Assembly (NCBI RefSeq): GCF_000732195.1
Contig: NZ_JNNU01000004.1
Span: forward strand, 310,001 to 374,000
Direction: 5' to 3'
Length of the DNA: 64,000 nucleotides
Source of the DNA: Neorhizobium vignae
GTDB taxonomy: Bacteria; Pseudomonadota; Alphaproteobacteria; Rhizobiales; Rhizobiaceae
Position numbers and translations under genes: made by a program. Each line of letters starts with the position of its first letter. The stretch's first letter is position 1. Positions 51,968 through 60,553 of this stretch are shown piece by piece. Under the pieces are notes generated by a model. The model made no database searches, was not told the DNA's origin, and saw nothing but the letters and a program-made list of their open reading frames with translations.

Positions 51968-52953
51968 GCCTCGTCGTCTCGCAGACAGGTCCGGGGGGAC
52001 GCGTCGGCGAGCTGGCGCTGTGGGGCGCTGCCGGACTGCTGATGCTGACGGTGCATTTCGGCGCCGCGGCCTATCTGATGCGCGAACAACCCGAGGTGCT
52101 CGCCGACAACGCACCGCCTGCAGCGATCATGATCGAGCTGGCGCCGGAACCGGAAGCCGCCAATACCGAGGAAGAACAGATCTCTCCTGACATGCAGGAG
52201 CAGGAACAGGTGATGAGCGAACAGGCGGAGCCTGTCGAGGAACCGCAGCCGGAGCCCGTTACCGAACCCGTCGAGCAGCCGATCGAACCGCCGCCGCAGG
52301 AAGTCGCCGAACCGGTCGAGCCCGAACCGGTGCAGCCGCCCGTGGTGGAGCCCCCGCCGGAGCCGGAGCCCCAGGTTGCCGAAACCATCCCCGAACCGCC
52401 GCCGGAACCGATCGAGGAGATCAAGCCGGTCGACGAACAGATGACGGCAGCGCTGGAGAATGTCGAAGTGCCGTTGCCGGCGATGCGGCCTCTGCCGCCT
52501 CCGGTCGCGGAAAAGCCGCCGGAACAGCCAAAAAAGCCGGAACCCCGAAAGGAACCGGTGAAGAAGATCCAGAAGCCGAAGCAACAACAACAGCAGGCCC
52601 GTCCGGACATGGCCGAGGCGAAAATCCAGGCCAGGCAATCGGACCGCACGGCAGCGAGCCAGAATTCCACGACCCTCTTCTCTTCGTCGGTCTCGCCGCA
52701 GCAGTGGATGACGCGCGTGCGGACGAAAATTGCTCGATACGCCCGCAAATGCCCTGGTAACGGAACTGGCGTCGTGACGATCCGCTTCAGCTTCGACGGG
52801 AGCGGCAACATCGGCAACGTGGCGGTCGCGGGATCGTCGGGCAACTCGTCTATCGATGACTATGTCGCATCGGCTGTCCGACGTGCTTCGCCCATCCCTG
52901 CGCCGCCCTCCGGTGTTGCAAGTTCGCTCAGCCAGCCGGTAAAGTGCGAATAA
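51964..52953 (+). CDS. tonB: TonB energy transducer
   Basis: A 329-residue protein. One N-terminal membrane helix (~15-38) is followed by a long Pro/Glu-rich periplasm-spanning rod (~50-200, PEPV/EPPPE repeats). A basic segment (PRKEPVKKIQKPKQQ) follows, and then the C-terminal TonB domain (~240-329, WMTRVRTKIARYARKCPGNG, VTIRFSFDGSGNI). It transmits energy to outer-membrane siderophore or heme receptors. No receptor gene is adjacent. Two Cys in the C-terminal domain may form a disulfide. Confidence 0.94.
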
Positions 52954-53002
52954 CCGCCTGATTTCCTCGCGGTGTTCGCCCCTGAACCGATCTGGATCCA
53001 GC

Positions 53003-53992
53003 ATGCACATCCCTCTCCATGACGCCGAAACGCTCGTCAGAAGCGTATTCGAAGCCAATGGCGTTATCGCCGACACCGCCCGCTCCGTCGCCCACGCGCT
53101 TGTGCAAGCTGAAGCTGCCGGGCAATACGGCCATGGGCTGCGCCGCGTTGCCGCCTATATCGGCCAGGCACGCACCGGCAAAGTCGATGGTAAAGCCAAG
53201 GCGATAGCTTCCCGGCCGCGGCCGGCGTTGCTTGTCGTCGATGCGGCACTCGGTTACGCCTATCCGGCCTTCGATCTCGCGGTTGCCGAACTTCCGGCGA
53301 TCGCCCGGGAACAGGGCATCGCGCTCGGCGCCATTCACCGTTCGCACCATGCGGGCGTCATGGCGCTGACCGTGGAGCGGTTTGCGGAACTCGGCCTCGT
53401 GGCACTGATGTTTGCCAATGCGCCGGCCTCCATGGCCGCCTGGGGCGGCAGGAAGCGGCTGTTCGGCACCAACCCGATCGCCTTTGCGACCCCGGTCGCC
53501 GGCGAGGAGCCGCTGGTGATCGATCTCGCGCTTTCGACCGTCGCCGCCGGCAAGATCATGGCCGCCCGCCAGAAGGGCGAGAGCATTCCCGAGGGCTGGG
53601 CCTTCGACGCCGACGGCAAGCCGACCACCGATCCGCACGCGGCTCACAAGGGCCTGATGGCGCCTTCCGGCGGCGCCAAGGGGGCGGCGCTGGCGCTGAT
53701 GGTGGAAATCCTCTCGGCGGGCCTGACCGGATCGAACTTCTCCTATGAGGCAAGCTCGTTCATGGACGAGAAAGGCCCGCCGCCATCGGTCGGCCAGACG
53801 CTGATCATCATCGATCCTTCCGCGAGTACGGCTTCAGCGGCCGAGCGGATCGCCGAACTTGCCCACGAGATGGCCTCCGAAGAGGGCGTGCGGCTGCCCG
53901 GGCGGCGCGGCCAGAACGCGCGCCGGACGGCGATCGAGCAGGGGCTCGATGTCGAGGACGAAGTGATCGCCGCGATCAAGGCGCTGGCTTAG
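53003..53992 (+). CDS. Ldh-family (YlbC/YiaK type) dehydrogenase
   Basis: A 329-residue NAD(P)-dependent oxidoreductase of the malate/L-lactate dehydrogenase type-2 family. Visible features are the AAGQYGHGLRRVAAYIG segment (~35), AIHRSHHAGVMALTVE with the catalytic His (~112), and LFGTNPIAFATP (~155). Substrates in this family include L-malate, ureidoglycolate, 2,3-diketogulonate and pipeline imines such as delta1-piperideine-2-carboxylate, so the activity here is open. 49 bp after tonB; it may be on the same transcript. Convergent with the ABC permease, overlapping it by 4 bp. Confidence 0.88.
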   Translation: MHIPLHDAETLVRSVFEANGVIADTARSVAHALVQAEAAGQYGHGLRRVAAYIGQARTGKVDGKAKAIASRPRPALLVVDAALGYAYPAFDLAVAELPAIAREQGIALGAIHRSHHAGVMALTVERFAELGLVALMFANAPASMAAWGGRKRLFGTNPIAFATPVAGEEPLVIDLALSTVAAGKIMAARQKGESIPEGWAFDADGKPTTDPHAAHKGLMAPSGGAKGAALALMVEILSAGLTGSNFSYEASSFMDEKGPPPSVGQTLIIIDPSASTASAAERIAELAHEMASEEGVRLPGRRGQNARRTAIEQGLDVEDEVIAAIKALA

Positions 53993-55260
53993 GCCCGGAG
54001 CGCTGCCGCGGGCGACTGGCGATAGGCGAGGATGGCGGGCACGGCGGCCAGAATGGCCGATACCGTCAGCAGGATCAGCGCCATCCGCAGGTCCTCGCCC
54101 GTGAAGCCGACCGGCAGGACGATCCCGCTCTTGACGGTGAAGGCATTGGCGATCAGTTGGGCCGCGGCAAGACCCGTCAGGAAGCCCAGGCCGATGCCGA
54201 GTGCCACCAGCAGGAAAAGCTCGAGCCAGACGATCATAAACACCGACAGCCGCGGCGCGCCAAACGCCCGGAGCGCGCCGATCTGGCGCCGCCGCTGGCC
54301 GATATGGGTCACTGTGACGAGAACCAGCGCGGCCGCCACCAGGCCTTGCGAGCCGGCTGCGACGGCGCTCAGAACCATCCTGGCATCGCCGAGGGTCGCA
54401 TAGAGGCCGGTGAGCACCTCGCCCGGGAAAACCGCGAGCGTATTGCCGTTGCGGTATTCCTGACGGAGCTTGTAGGCATCGGCAATCGTCTTCGGCTTTA
54501 CGAGGACGGCCGGAAGGCCAGGCGCTTCTGAGGCGAAATCCTCGTCGATAACAGCATCCGCATCGATGGCGCCGTGATGATCGTGATCCTCATCCGGGTG
54601 GTCAGCCGCAGCGACCTCGCCTTCGTGATGCTGTTCATCCTGGCGCTCATGCCCGTGGCCGAGGCCATGGACGTGCCAGACGGCCTGGATCGGCACCAGG
54701 ATGGCCCGATCCCAGGGCGTCCCCGTCGGCGGAAGCTTGCCGGTCACATGGTACACGACGCCTGCATGGGTCTCGCCGCCCATCTGCGCCGTGCCGTGCA
54801 TGGGCTTGATTTCGGCACCGACCGGCAGCTTCACGGCAGCGCCGACCACCGCCTCGCCCTCCTTCTCGAACATGCGGCCCTCGGCAAAGCCGGAAACGGT
54901 GCTTCCGATCAGCGCGCGGGTCGTGCCGACAAAAGGGTAGCCGGCAAAGGAATCGCCGAACCCAACCGGCGCCACCCAGGCAACTCGCGGATCCTTCGAG
55001 AGCTTCGCCAGCACATCGCCCGGCATCAGGGGCAGCGGCGCGGGCTGCAGGAAGATCGAGGAGAGCACGAGCTGGGTTTCGCTGCCCGCCGCGCCGATGA
55101 CCAGATCGAACTTGTCGGCGGCGCGGGCGCTGCCGAGCCGCAAGGCGCGCTCCTGCAGCGTGACCGTGACGCCAAGGGCAGTGGCAAGCGCCACGAGCAG
55201 CACGACGACGACGGCGCCGGCCCAGAGACGGCGCAGATCGGCCAGGATGAAACGGATCAT
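53989..55260 (-). CDS. ABC transporter permease (FtsX/MacB type) with His-rich loop
   Basis: A 423-residue permease: one N-terminal membrane helix (~8-28), a large periplasmic domain (~40-275) and three C-terminal helices (FtsX fold). The periplasmic part contains a striking histidine/acidic stretch at ~193-235 (WHVHGLGHGHERQDEQHHEG, then DHPDEDHDHHGA), which suggests binding of Zn, Ni or Co. It overlaps the upstream ATPase gene by 4 bp. The trio with the DUF3299 protein could be a metal-related transporter; MacB/LolC-type permeases otherwise handle lipoproteins or drugs, so the substrate is inference. Confidence 0.88.
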   Translation of the reverse strand: MIRFILADLRRLWAGAVVVVLLVALATALGVTVTLQERALRLGSARAADKFDLVIGAAGSETQLVLSSIFLQPAPLPLMPGDVLAKLSKDPRVAWVAPVGFGDSFAGYPFVGTTRALIGSTVSGFAEGRMFEKEGEAVVGAAVKLPVGAEIKPMHGTAQMGGETHAGVVYHVTGKLPPTGTPWDRAILVPIQAVWHVHGLGHGHERQDEQHHEGEVAAADHPDEDHDHHGAIDADAVIDEDFASEAPGLPAVLVKPKTIADAYKLRQEYRNGNTLAVFPGEVLTGLYATLGDARMVLSAVAAGSQGLVAAALVLVTVTHIGQRRRQIGALRAFGAPRLSVFMIVWLELFLLVALGIGLGFLTGLAAAQLIANAFTVKSGIVLPVGFTGEDLRMALILLTVSAILAAVPAILAYRQSPAAALRA

Positions 55261-55952
55261 GCGGCCACCTCCTCGCGCAGGTCGTCGGCGACGACGCGGC
55301 CGGCGCTAAGGGTGATGCGGCGATCCAGGCGATCGATCAGCCGCTGGTCATGGGAGACGACGATCAGCATGCTTTTCGCCTCCGCCGCCATGTCGAACAG
55401 CAATCGTCCAACCGCCTCGCCCGCCTCCACATCGAGGCTGGCCGTCGGCTCGTCGGCGACGATCACGCCCGGCTTGCGCAGGACCGCGCGGGCAATCGCA
55501 ACGCGCTGCATCTCGCCGCGCGACATGGTCTCGATCTTCTGGTCCGGGCGGGAAAGCCCGACGCTTTCGAGAAGATCGTGCGCACGGGCGATCATGGGCG
55601 TATCGGCGACACGCGCCAGCCGCGCCGGCAGGAGCACGTTCTCGACCGCCGAAAGACCTGGGAAAAGATGGAAATCCTGCATGACGAGGCCGACATGCTC
55701 GGCCCTCCAGCGGTCGCGCGCCGTTTCGGAAAACCGGCTGATATCCTCGCCGCTCCAGACGACCTTTCCGGAAGTGGGGCGTTCGAGCCCGGTAATGACA
55801 TTGATGAAAGTGCTCTTGCCGGAGCCTGAACCGCCGGTGACGGCAACGCGCTCTCCGGCTGCGATCGCCAGGAAATCGACCAGTAAAACCGGGTTGTCGA
55901 GGCCGGGGAACGATTTTCCCAGACTGTCCAAATGCAGAAAAAGCATGGTCAT
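55257..55952 (-). CDS. ABC transporter ATP-binding protein (LolD/MacB type)
   Basis: A 231-residue ATPase with Walker A GGSGSGKSTFINV (~40), Q-loop VMQDFHLFP, signature MSRGEMQRVAIARA (LSGGQ replaced by MSRGE, ~140), Walker B VIVADEPTASLD and the H-loop VVSHD. The start at 55952 overlaps the stop of the DUF3299 gene (ATGA). Its own stop overlaps the permease start, so all three genes are translated in a coupled series. It powers the His-rich permease. Confidence 0.93.
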   Translation of the reverse strand: MTMLFLHLDSLGKSFPGLDNPVLLVDFLAIAAGERVAVTGGSGSGKSTFINVITGLERPTSGKVVWSGEDISRFSETARDRWRAEHVGLVMQDFHLFPGLSAVENVLLPARLARVADTPMIARAHDLLESVGLSRPDQKIETMSRGEMQRVAIARAVLRKPGVIVADEPTASLDVEAGEAVGRLLFDMAAEAKSMLIVVSHDQRLIDRLDRRITLSAGRVVADDLREEVAA

Positions 55953-56413
55953 GCGGCCTGATATGCCGCGTCTCGGATCCGCAGAAGGCTGACAAATCCG
56001 GTCTCGGGATCCTTCCAAGAGCCAACCTCAAGGGTGCCGCGCACCTCGATCGTTTCATTCGCCTGGGTGAATGTCTGCTTGCGGTGAAGATAGATGACGA
56101 TGATGTTGTCGGGCCAGTCCGCATCGGAGGAGCAGAAGGGGCAGAGCGCCATCGGCACTTCGGTCAGCACGAAGAAAGCGGCCTCGGCCTTCAGCGGCGG
56201 CGCCATGAAACCGCGGATTGCTACTTCCCGGCCGGCCAGCTTCTTCACCTTGTCGGAAAATTCGAGGCCCAGAACGCCGTATTTGCCATAGAGTTCGTTG
56301 AAACCAAGGTCATCGGCAGCGACAGCGGCACGGGCTGCCGCAAGCAGCGGCGCGGCGGCTGCCAGGCCCAGCAAGCTGCGCCGGCTGAAACCCCGGGAAA
56401 AGCGCTTTTCCAT
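55949..56413 (-). CDS. Tat-exported DUF3299-type protein
   Basis: A 154-residue precursor. The signal peptide has a twin-arginine motif SRRSLLG (~9-15) and an Ala-rich hydrophobic core ending ARAAVAA. The mature domain (KLAGREVAIRGFMAPP, ALCPFCSSDADWPDNIIVIY with a CPFC motif, FTQANETIEVRGTLEVG) matches the DUF3299 family. Tat export suggests folding or cofactor loading before export. Its function is not established. The start at 56413 has CAGGAGG. First gene of the trio with the ABC ATPase and permease. Confidence 0.85.
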   Translation of the reverse strand: MEKRFSRGFSRRSLLGLAAAAPLLAAARAAVAADDLGFNELYGKYGVLGLEFSDKVKKLAGREVAIRGFMAPPLKAEAAFFVLTEVPMALCPFCSSDADWPDNIIVIYLHRKQTFTQANETIEVRGTLEVGSWKDPETGFVSLLRIRDAAYQAA

Positions 56414-56431
56414 GAAACCTCCTGAAACGGT

Positions 56432-56461
56432 GTTCCCGGCCAAGTCTCGGCCGGGAACGGT
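56432..56461. terminator. Hairpin between alkaline phosphatase and the DUF3299 gene
   Basis: TTCCCGGCC (about 56434-56442) pairs with GGCCGGGAA (about 56450-56458). No T run on the minus strand, so termination of the phosphatase transcript may be partial. Confidence 0.5.
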
Positions 56462-56492
56462 GTTTTACCACGGGTTCGGCCCGCGACAGACC

Positions 56493-58244
56493 TTAGTTGG
56501 TCTGCTTGCTGCCGAGGGCGAAGGTATCGGCGAGCACCTTGTAGATGTCGCTTTGTTCCATATAGCCCTTGAACCCTTCCGAACCGGGGCCGGCCGCCTG
56601 CAAGACGACGTCATCAACCGAGTGTACGCCGCTATCGCCGCTTTTCGGGATATTGCCCTGGACGAAGACTGCGCCGGGCACATTCTTGTACTGTTCGTTG
56701 ACGACATATTCCTTCTTCTCGTTCTGGATGGCCGGAACGAACGGGCCATCCATCTTCGGGCGGAAGGTTTCGTAGTGGTCAGGGCCGTTGTTGGCGGCGA
56801 GGAACAGGCGGCGCGAGACGTCGATCTTGTCCGGATAACCGTCGCCGTTTTCGTCCTTGTAGTTCGGGAAACCGGCTTCCGCATAGATGCCGACCTTTTC
56901 GCGCATCTCGGTGCCCGGCTTTTCGTCGTCAACCGTGCCGATGATGGAAACGCCGTGGGTATGGTCGCCGGTGACGACGATCAGGGTGTCCGGATGCGTC
57001 TTCTGGAACTCGCGGGCAACCGCGACCGCCTGGTCGAATTCGATGGTGTCGACGACGGCGCGGTCCCAGTCCAGCGGATGGGACATCTTGTCGATCGAGG
57101 AGGCTTCGACCATCAGGAAGAAACCATCCTGATCCTTGGAAAGGCGATCGAGAGCAACCTTGGTCATCGCGACCAGACCCGGCTGGTTCGGATATTTTTC
57201 GACGGTACCCTTCTTCAGGAACTCGCGGTCGAGCGTGACGTCCAGATTGCCGGGATGGAACAGGCCGAGCAGCAGCCCATTGGCGTTTGCGCCGGCGGCA
57301 AGTTCGTTCTTGTCGGTGGCCAGCGTGTAGCCGGCATCCTTGAAGAGCTTGATAAAGTCCTTGTCGTCCTTGCGCTTCGAACCGGCGGTCGCCTGCGGCA
57401 GGAAGTAAGCGGAGCCACCGCCAAGCACGACTTCAGGCTTCACGTCGAGAAGCATGCCGACGACATCTGCCTTGTCGTTGCGGTTGCGGGTGTGGGCGAC
57501 GACGGCAGCCGGGGTGGCGTCTTCGATTTCGGACGTGGCGACGATACCGATGGATTTACCGGTCTGGCGGCGAAGGGCTTCGGCGATCGTTTCGACCCTC
57601 GGATCGTCCAACGGGTCCGGCGTACGGTCGGCGTAGACGCCAATCGCGTTCACGGCGGTCTTGTGACCGGTCATGTAGGCGGACATCGTGTTGGCCGAGT
57701 CGGTGTTGATCGCGTTGGTGGCCGAGGTGCCGACGAAAGCCATGCGGTCGAGGTCGTCCATGGCGAGGCGGCCGTTTGCCTTACCCTCGGTCATCCCCTT
57801 GGACATGATGCGGGCAGCGGTGCGGTGGGCGACCGACAGGCCGTCGCCGAGCAAGAAGATGACGTTCTTGGCCTTCGGGGCAGCGCCCGTGCCGTAGACG
57901 TTCCAGGTGACGGTCCTGGTCTCGGAACCGGCCGAGATCTCGACCTTGTAGTCGCCGGCATTGGCGAGCGTCAGACCGCGCAGGATGACCGCAGAACCGA
58001 GGAGCTTGTCCTTGTTCTTCTCTTCCGCGACGAACTGGACTTCCTTGCCGAGGACGGTCTTGTAGTCCTGGCCGTTGACGGTGATCTTGACGTCTTCCGG
58101 CTTTACGACCGAGGTGAACTCGACCTTGAAGTCGAAGGGGGAGCCGGCGAGGATCGTGGCGCGATCCAGCGGATATACGGTGGCGGCCTGGGCGGCGCCG
58201 GCAAGCACGGTCGAAACGACCAGGGCGGCAAAAATCTTGCGCAT
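56493..58244 (-). CDS. Alkaline phosphatase
   Basis: A 583-residue exported phosphatase. The Sec signal peptide is ~1-20 (ending AGAAQA), followed by an N-terminal immunoglobulin-like domain (~22-115). The catalytic domain has NVIFLLGDGLSVAHRTAARI (first metal Asp), TDSANTMSAYMTG with the nucleophilic Ser (~183), MVEASSIDKMSHP and VTGDHTHG (metal ligands). It releases phosphate from organic esters in the periplasm. The start at 58244 has GTGAGG. A Pho box at 58298-58315 indicates PhoB control. Its relation to phnN at the other end of the window is only functional. Confidence 0.93.
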   Translation of the reverse strand: MRKIFAALVVSTVLAGAAQAATVYPLDRATILAGSPFDFKVEFTSVVKPEDVKITVNGQDYKTVLGKEVQFVAEEKNKDKLLGSAVILRGLTLANAGDYKVEISAGSETRTVTWNVYGTGAAPKAKNVIFLLGDGLSVAHRTAARIMSKGMTEGKANGRLAMDDLDRMAFVGTSATNAINTDSANTMSAYMTGHKTAVNAIGVYADRTPDPLDDPRVETIAEALRRQTGKSIGIVATSEIEDATPAAVVAHTRNRNDKADVVGMLLDVKPEVVLGGGSAYFLPQATAGSKRKDDKDFIKLFKDAGYTLATDKNELAAGANANGLLLGLFHPGNLDVTLDREFLKKGTVEKYPNQPGLVAMTKVALDRLSKDQDGFFLMVEASSIDKMSHPLDWDRAVVDTIEFDQAVAVAREFQKTHPDTLIVVTGDHTHGVSIIGTVDDEKPGTEMREKVGIYAEAGFPNYKDENGDGYPDKIDVSRRLFLAANNGPDHYETFRPKMDGPFVPAIQNEKKEYVVNEQYKNVPGAVFVQGNIPKSGDSGVHSVDDVVLQAAGPGSEGFKGYMEQSDIYKVLADTFALGSKQTN

Positions 58245-58297
58245 AGTAACCTCACGAAAAATTCAAAGGGAAGGCGAGGTTCGTATATCGGCGGTGC

Positions 58298-58315
58298 ATG
58301 ACACACACGTGACGC
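58298..58315 (-). promoter_or_regulatory. Pho box upstream of alkaline phosphatase
   Basis: On the minus strand GCGTCAC-GTGT-GTGTCAT, two 7-bp half-sites at 11-bp spacing. The consensus is CTGTCAT-N4-CTGTCAT: the second half matches 6 of 7, the first 4 of 7. It lies 54 bp upstream of the start codon, a normal PhoB position. Confidence 0.65.
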
Positions 58316-58379
58316 CAGCCAGCCCGGCTGCCGTGAATCAAAACGCAACGTCCTGAGGGGGAAATCCTGCTCCAGAAAC

Positions 58380-58501
58380 GGAAAAAGCCTGGCGCGGGAG
58401 GAGGGTGCGCCAGGCTTTAAACTTGATCGACAACTGGGAGGAGGAGGATGTTGTCGATCCGTATCGAGCAACACTGGGAGGAGGAGTGCGTCGCTCGATG
58501 A
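58380..58501 (-). ncRNA. Three-hairpin anti-Shine-Dalgarno sRNA, copy 2
   Basis: Same design as copy 1 (7445-7564), read on the minus strand. Hairpin 1 lies at 58463-58499, hairpin 2 pairs GATCGACAAC with GTTGTCGATC (58425-58459, perfect), and the terminator pairs AAGCCTGGCGC with GCGCCAGGCTT (58385-58417) and is followed by TTTTTC. All three loops expose CCTCCTCCC. A CTATAT -10 at 58508-58513 gives ~122 nt. Stems differ from copy 1 by compensating changes while the loops stay identical, which is strong evidence for function through the loops. Confidence 0.87.
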
Positions 58502-58507
58502 GCAAAG

Positions 58508-58561
58508 ATATAGGCTAATCGTTTAATCACGCCAACCCATCCTGCCGCAATGCAGCAATGC
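58508..58561 (-). promoter_or_regulatory. Promoter region of anti-SD sRNA copy 2, with TGC-rich element
   Basis: On the minus strand a perfect tandem TGCATTGC-TGCATTGC (within 58546-58562) lies upstream of TTGGCG and CTATAT (58508-58513) at 16-nt spacing. The element is shared with copy 1 at the same distance. Confidence 0.6.
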
Positions 58562-58596
58562 ACTGAACGCAGAGCTGAGCAAATGCCCGAGGCTGA

Positions 58597-58620
58597 CCCC
58601 ATCGCTCAATGGGGCTTTTT
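58597..58620 (+). terminator. Short hairpin with T run upstream of rnd
   Basis: CCCCAT (58597-58602) pairs with ATGGGG (58609-58614), then CTTTTT. The stem is only 6 bp. It may be a leader terminator for rnd or chance. Confidence 0.35.
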
Positions 58621-58716
58621 CGGCGCCTGCTGCTGGGTCCCCTGAAGATCACCATATCCCTCGGTAAAAACGTGGTTTATAGCGAATTCGCGGCAGATAG
58701 ACGGACGGAGACGGAC

Positions 58717-59340
58717 ATGGCAGAGATCAGGTATCACGAAGGCGATATTCCGGCAGCGGATGCGGCGCGTTATACGGGGGCGATCGCCATCGACACGGAA
58801 ACCCTCGGCCTCGTGCCCCGCCGCGACCGGCTTTGCGTCGTGCAGCTTTCGCCCGGGGACGGTTCTGCAGACGTGATCCGCATCGCTGCCGGGCAGAACG
58901 AGGCTCCAAACCTCGTCTCCATGCTTGCCGATCCGACGCGCCAGAAGATCTTCCACTACGGCCGCTTCGATATCGCGGTTCTCTTCCACACGTTCGGCGT
59001 GACCACGACGCCGGTGTTCTGCACCAAGATCGCCTCGCGGCTGACCCGCACCTATACGGACCGGCACGGACTGAAGGACAATCTCAAGGAAATGCTCGAT
59101 GTCGACGTTTCCAAGGCCCAGCAGCAATCCGACTGGGCAGCCGAGGTCCTTTCGCCGGCGCAGCTCGAATATGCGGCCTCCGACGTGCTGCACCTGCATG
59201 CGCTCCGCGACAAGCTGAGCTACCGCCTGGTGCGCGACAGGCGTGCCGACCTCGCCCAGGCCTGTTTCGAGTTCCTGCCGACGCGGGCGAAGCTGGACCT
59301 GCTGGGCTGGGAAGAGGCCGACATCTTCGCCCATAGCTGA
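58717..59340 (+). CDS. rnd: Ribonuclease D (exonuclease domain only)
   Basis: A 207-residue DEDDy exonuclease: Asp and Glu in AIDTETLGL (~22-26), Asp in FHYGRFDIAVLFH (~86) and YAASDVLHLH (Tyr and Asp, ~155). The HRDC domains of E. coli RNase D are absent, giving the short form common in alphaproteobacteria. It trims 3' ends of tRNA precursors and other RNAs. The start at 58717 (MAEIRYHEGDIP) has GGAG upstream; the in-frame region back to 58609 is not coding. Confidence 0.93.
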   Translation: MAEIRYHEGDIPAADAARYTGAIAIDTETLGLVPRRDRLCVVQLSPGDGSADVIRIAAGQNEAPNLVSMLADPTRQKIFHYGRFDIAVLFHTFGVTTTPVFCTKIASRLTRTYTDRHGLKDNLKEMLDVDVSKAQQQSDWAAEVLSPAQLEYAASDVLHLHALRDKLSYRLVRDRRADLAQACFEFLPTRAKLDLLGWEEADIFAHS

Positions 59341-59469
59341 CGTCCGCGAAGGTCCTCCGCCCCAATCCGAGAAGCGCTGCATAACCTGTAGTTGTCCGGT
59401 AACGTTCCGTTAACTGTTCGAATCTAATTTTGCCCGCGGTATACCCCTCGACGAGACCGGAATTCGGGC

Positions 59470-60504
59470 ATGTTGCTTCCTACCCAGCAGACTTATGGGC
59501 TTGCCGCGACCAACATGATGCAGTCGATGCTCGACAGCATCGAGGAGCAGCGCAAGAAGGACGACGAACAGCGGACCGGCAAGAAGAGCGACCCGGTTAC
59601 CGAAGCCCGTATCAGCGCCAGCGAAGATGCCCAGCGCGCCCGCGACAAGATCACCTCCGCCCTTTTCGGCGTCACCAAGACAGACCCCAACGAGCTGAAG
59701 ATCGAACTCGTCGACCGCCTGGCTGCCAAGCTCGGCATCGATACCGACGAAGCGCGCTCGTCCTACAAGCTCGGAAAAGCCCTGGAAGACGCGCTGAAAG
59801 AGATGATGCCGGATGAGATCGGCGAACTCGTCGAAGATCTCGGCCTCGAAGACATCGGCATCTCGATGGATACGCTGCTCTCGGCAATCAAGAACCCTTA
59901 CGGCGACGACAACCAGCGCCTGATGGACGGCCTCAACCGGAAGGCCAATGGCGGCAAGCTCGACACGGAAGTCGAACGCGTCGTGCAGAGGCTGGAGGAT
60001 GTCGCCGATCCTAAGACGCTCGAAGAGCTGAAGCTCGGTCCACAGGGCTACGATCCCACCCGTGTCGAAGATGCCGAAACCCGCGCCGAGCGCCGGGCCG
60101 ACATCGAGGCGGCCGAAGCCGGCAAGAAACTCGAAGACGTCCAGAAGGTCCAGGACGTCATCGAAAAGAAGAACGACAAGGCGAATGCCGAACCCGCTGC
60201 CGACGGCGCTACATCCGTGGACGATACAGCATTGCTGGCCCTGTTTGCTGCCGCCGCCGAACAGGTCGCCGGTTCCGATACCGGCAACGCTGCCGACAGC
60301 CTCGTTTCCGACGATAGCTCCGGCAAGGACGAAGCCTCCGACGGCCTCCCGGCGGAAAACGAAGCGCCGACCAATGAAATGGCGGCGAATGCGATCGAGG
60401 AGCTTGCAGCCGATAACGCCGAGAAGTCCTATGCCGACATCGTGCCGGTGCATGTGGACGAAATCGGGATTTATGAATTGTTGAAGAAGAAGTTGGCTGC
60501 GTGA
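59470..60504 (+). CDS. Uncharacterised acidic protein (344 aa)
   Basis: A 344-residue, Glu/Asp/Lys/Ala-rich protein that I do not recognise. No signal peptide or membrane helix. The N-terminal ~60 residues are highly charged and probably coiled (DSIEEQRKKDDEQRTGKK). Residues ~60-200 are a predicted helical domain (LVDRLAAKLGIDTDEARSSYKLGKALEDAL...). A disordered Ala/Asp/Ser stretch (~235-310) precedes a short conserved-looking end (IVPVHVDEIGIYELLKKKLA). The start at 59470 follows GACCGGAATTCGGGC, a weak ribosome site. It lies between rnd and another large unknown gene; the two may work together. Confidence 0.75.
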   Translation: MLLPTQQTYGLAATNMMQSMLDSIEEQRKKDDEQRTGKKSDPVTEARISASEDAQRARDKITSALFGVTKTDPNELKIELVDRLAAKLGIDTDEARSSYKLGKALEDALKEMMPDEIGELVEDLGLEDIGISMDTLLSAIKNPYGDDNQRLMDGLNRKANGGKLDTEVERVVQRLEDVADPKTLEELKLGPQGYDPTRVEDAETRAERRADIEAAEAGKKLEDVQKVQDVIEKKNDKANAEPAADGATSVDDTALLALFAAAAEQVAGSDTGNAADSLVSDDSSGKDEASDGLPAENEAPTNEMAANAIEELAADNAEKSYADIVPVHVDEIGIYELLKKKLAA

Positions 60505-60553
60505 TCCTGCAATAACCCCCAATCTCCCCCTCATCTGCATCGGAACGGATCAT

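Noticed and set aside
60515..60536. Fragment ACCCCCAATCTCCCCCTCAT as a second copy of the REP element
   Set aside because: Only one short arm resembles the element at 38973-39184; no inverted partner, so at most a relic.
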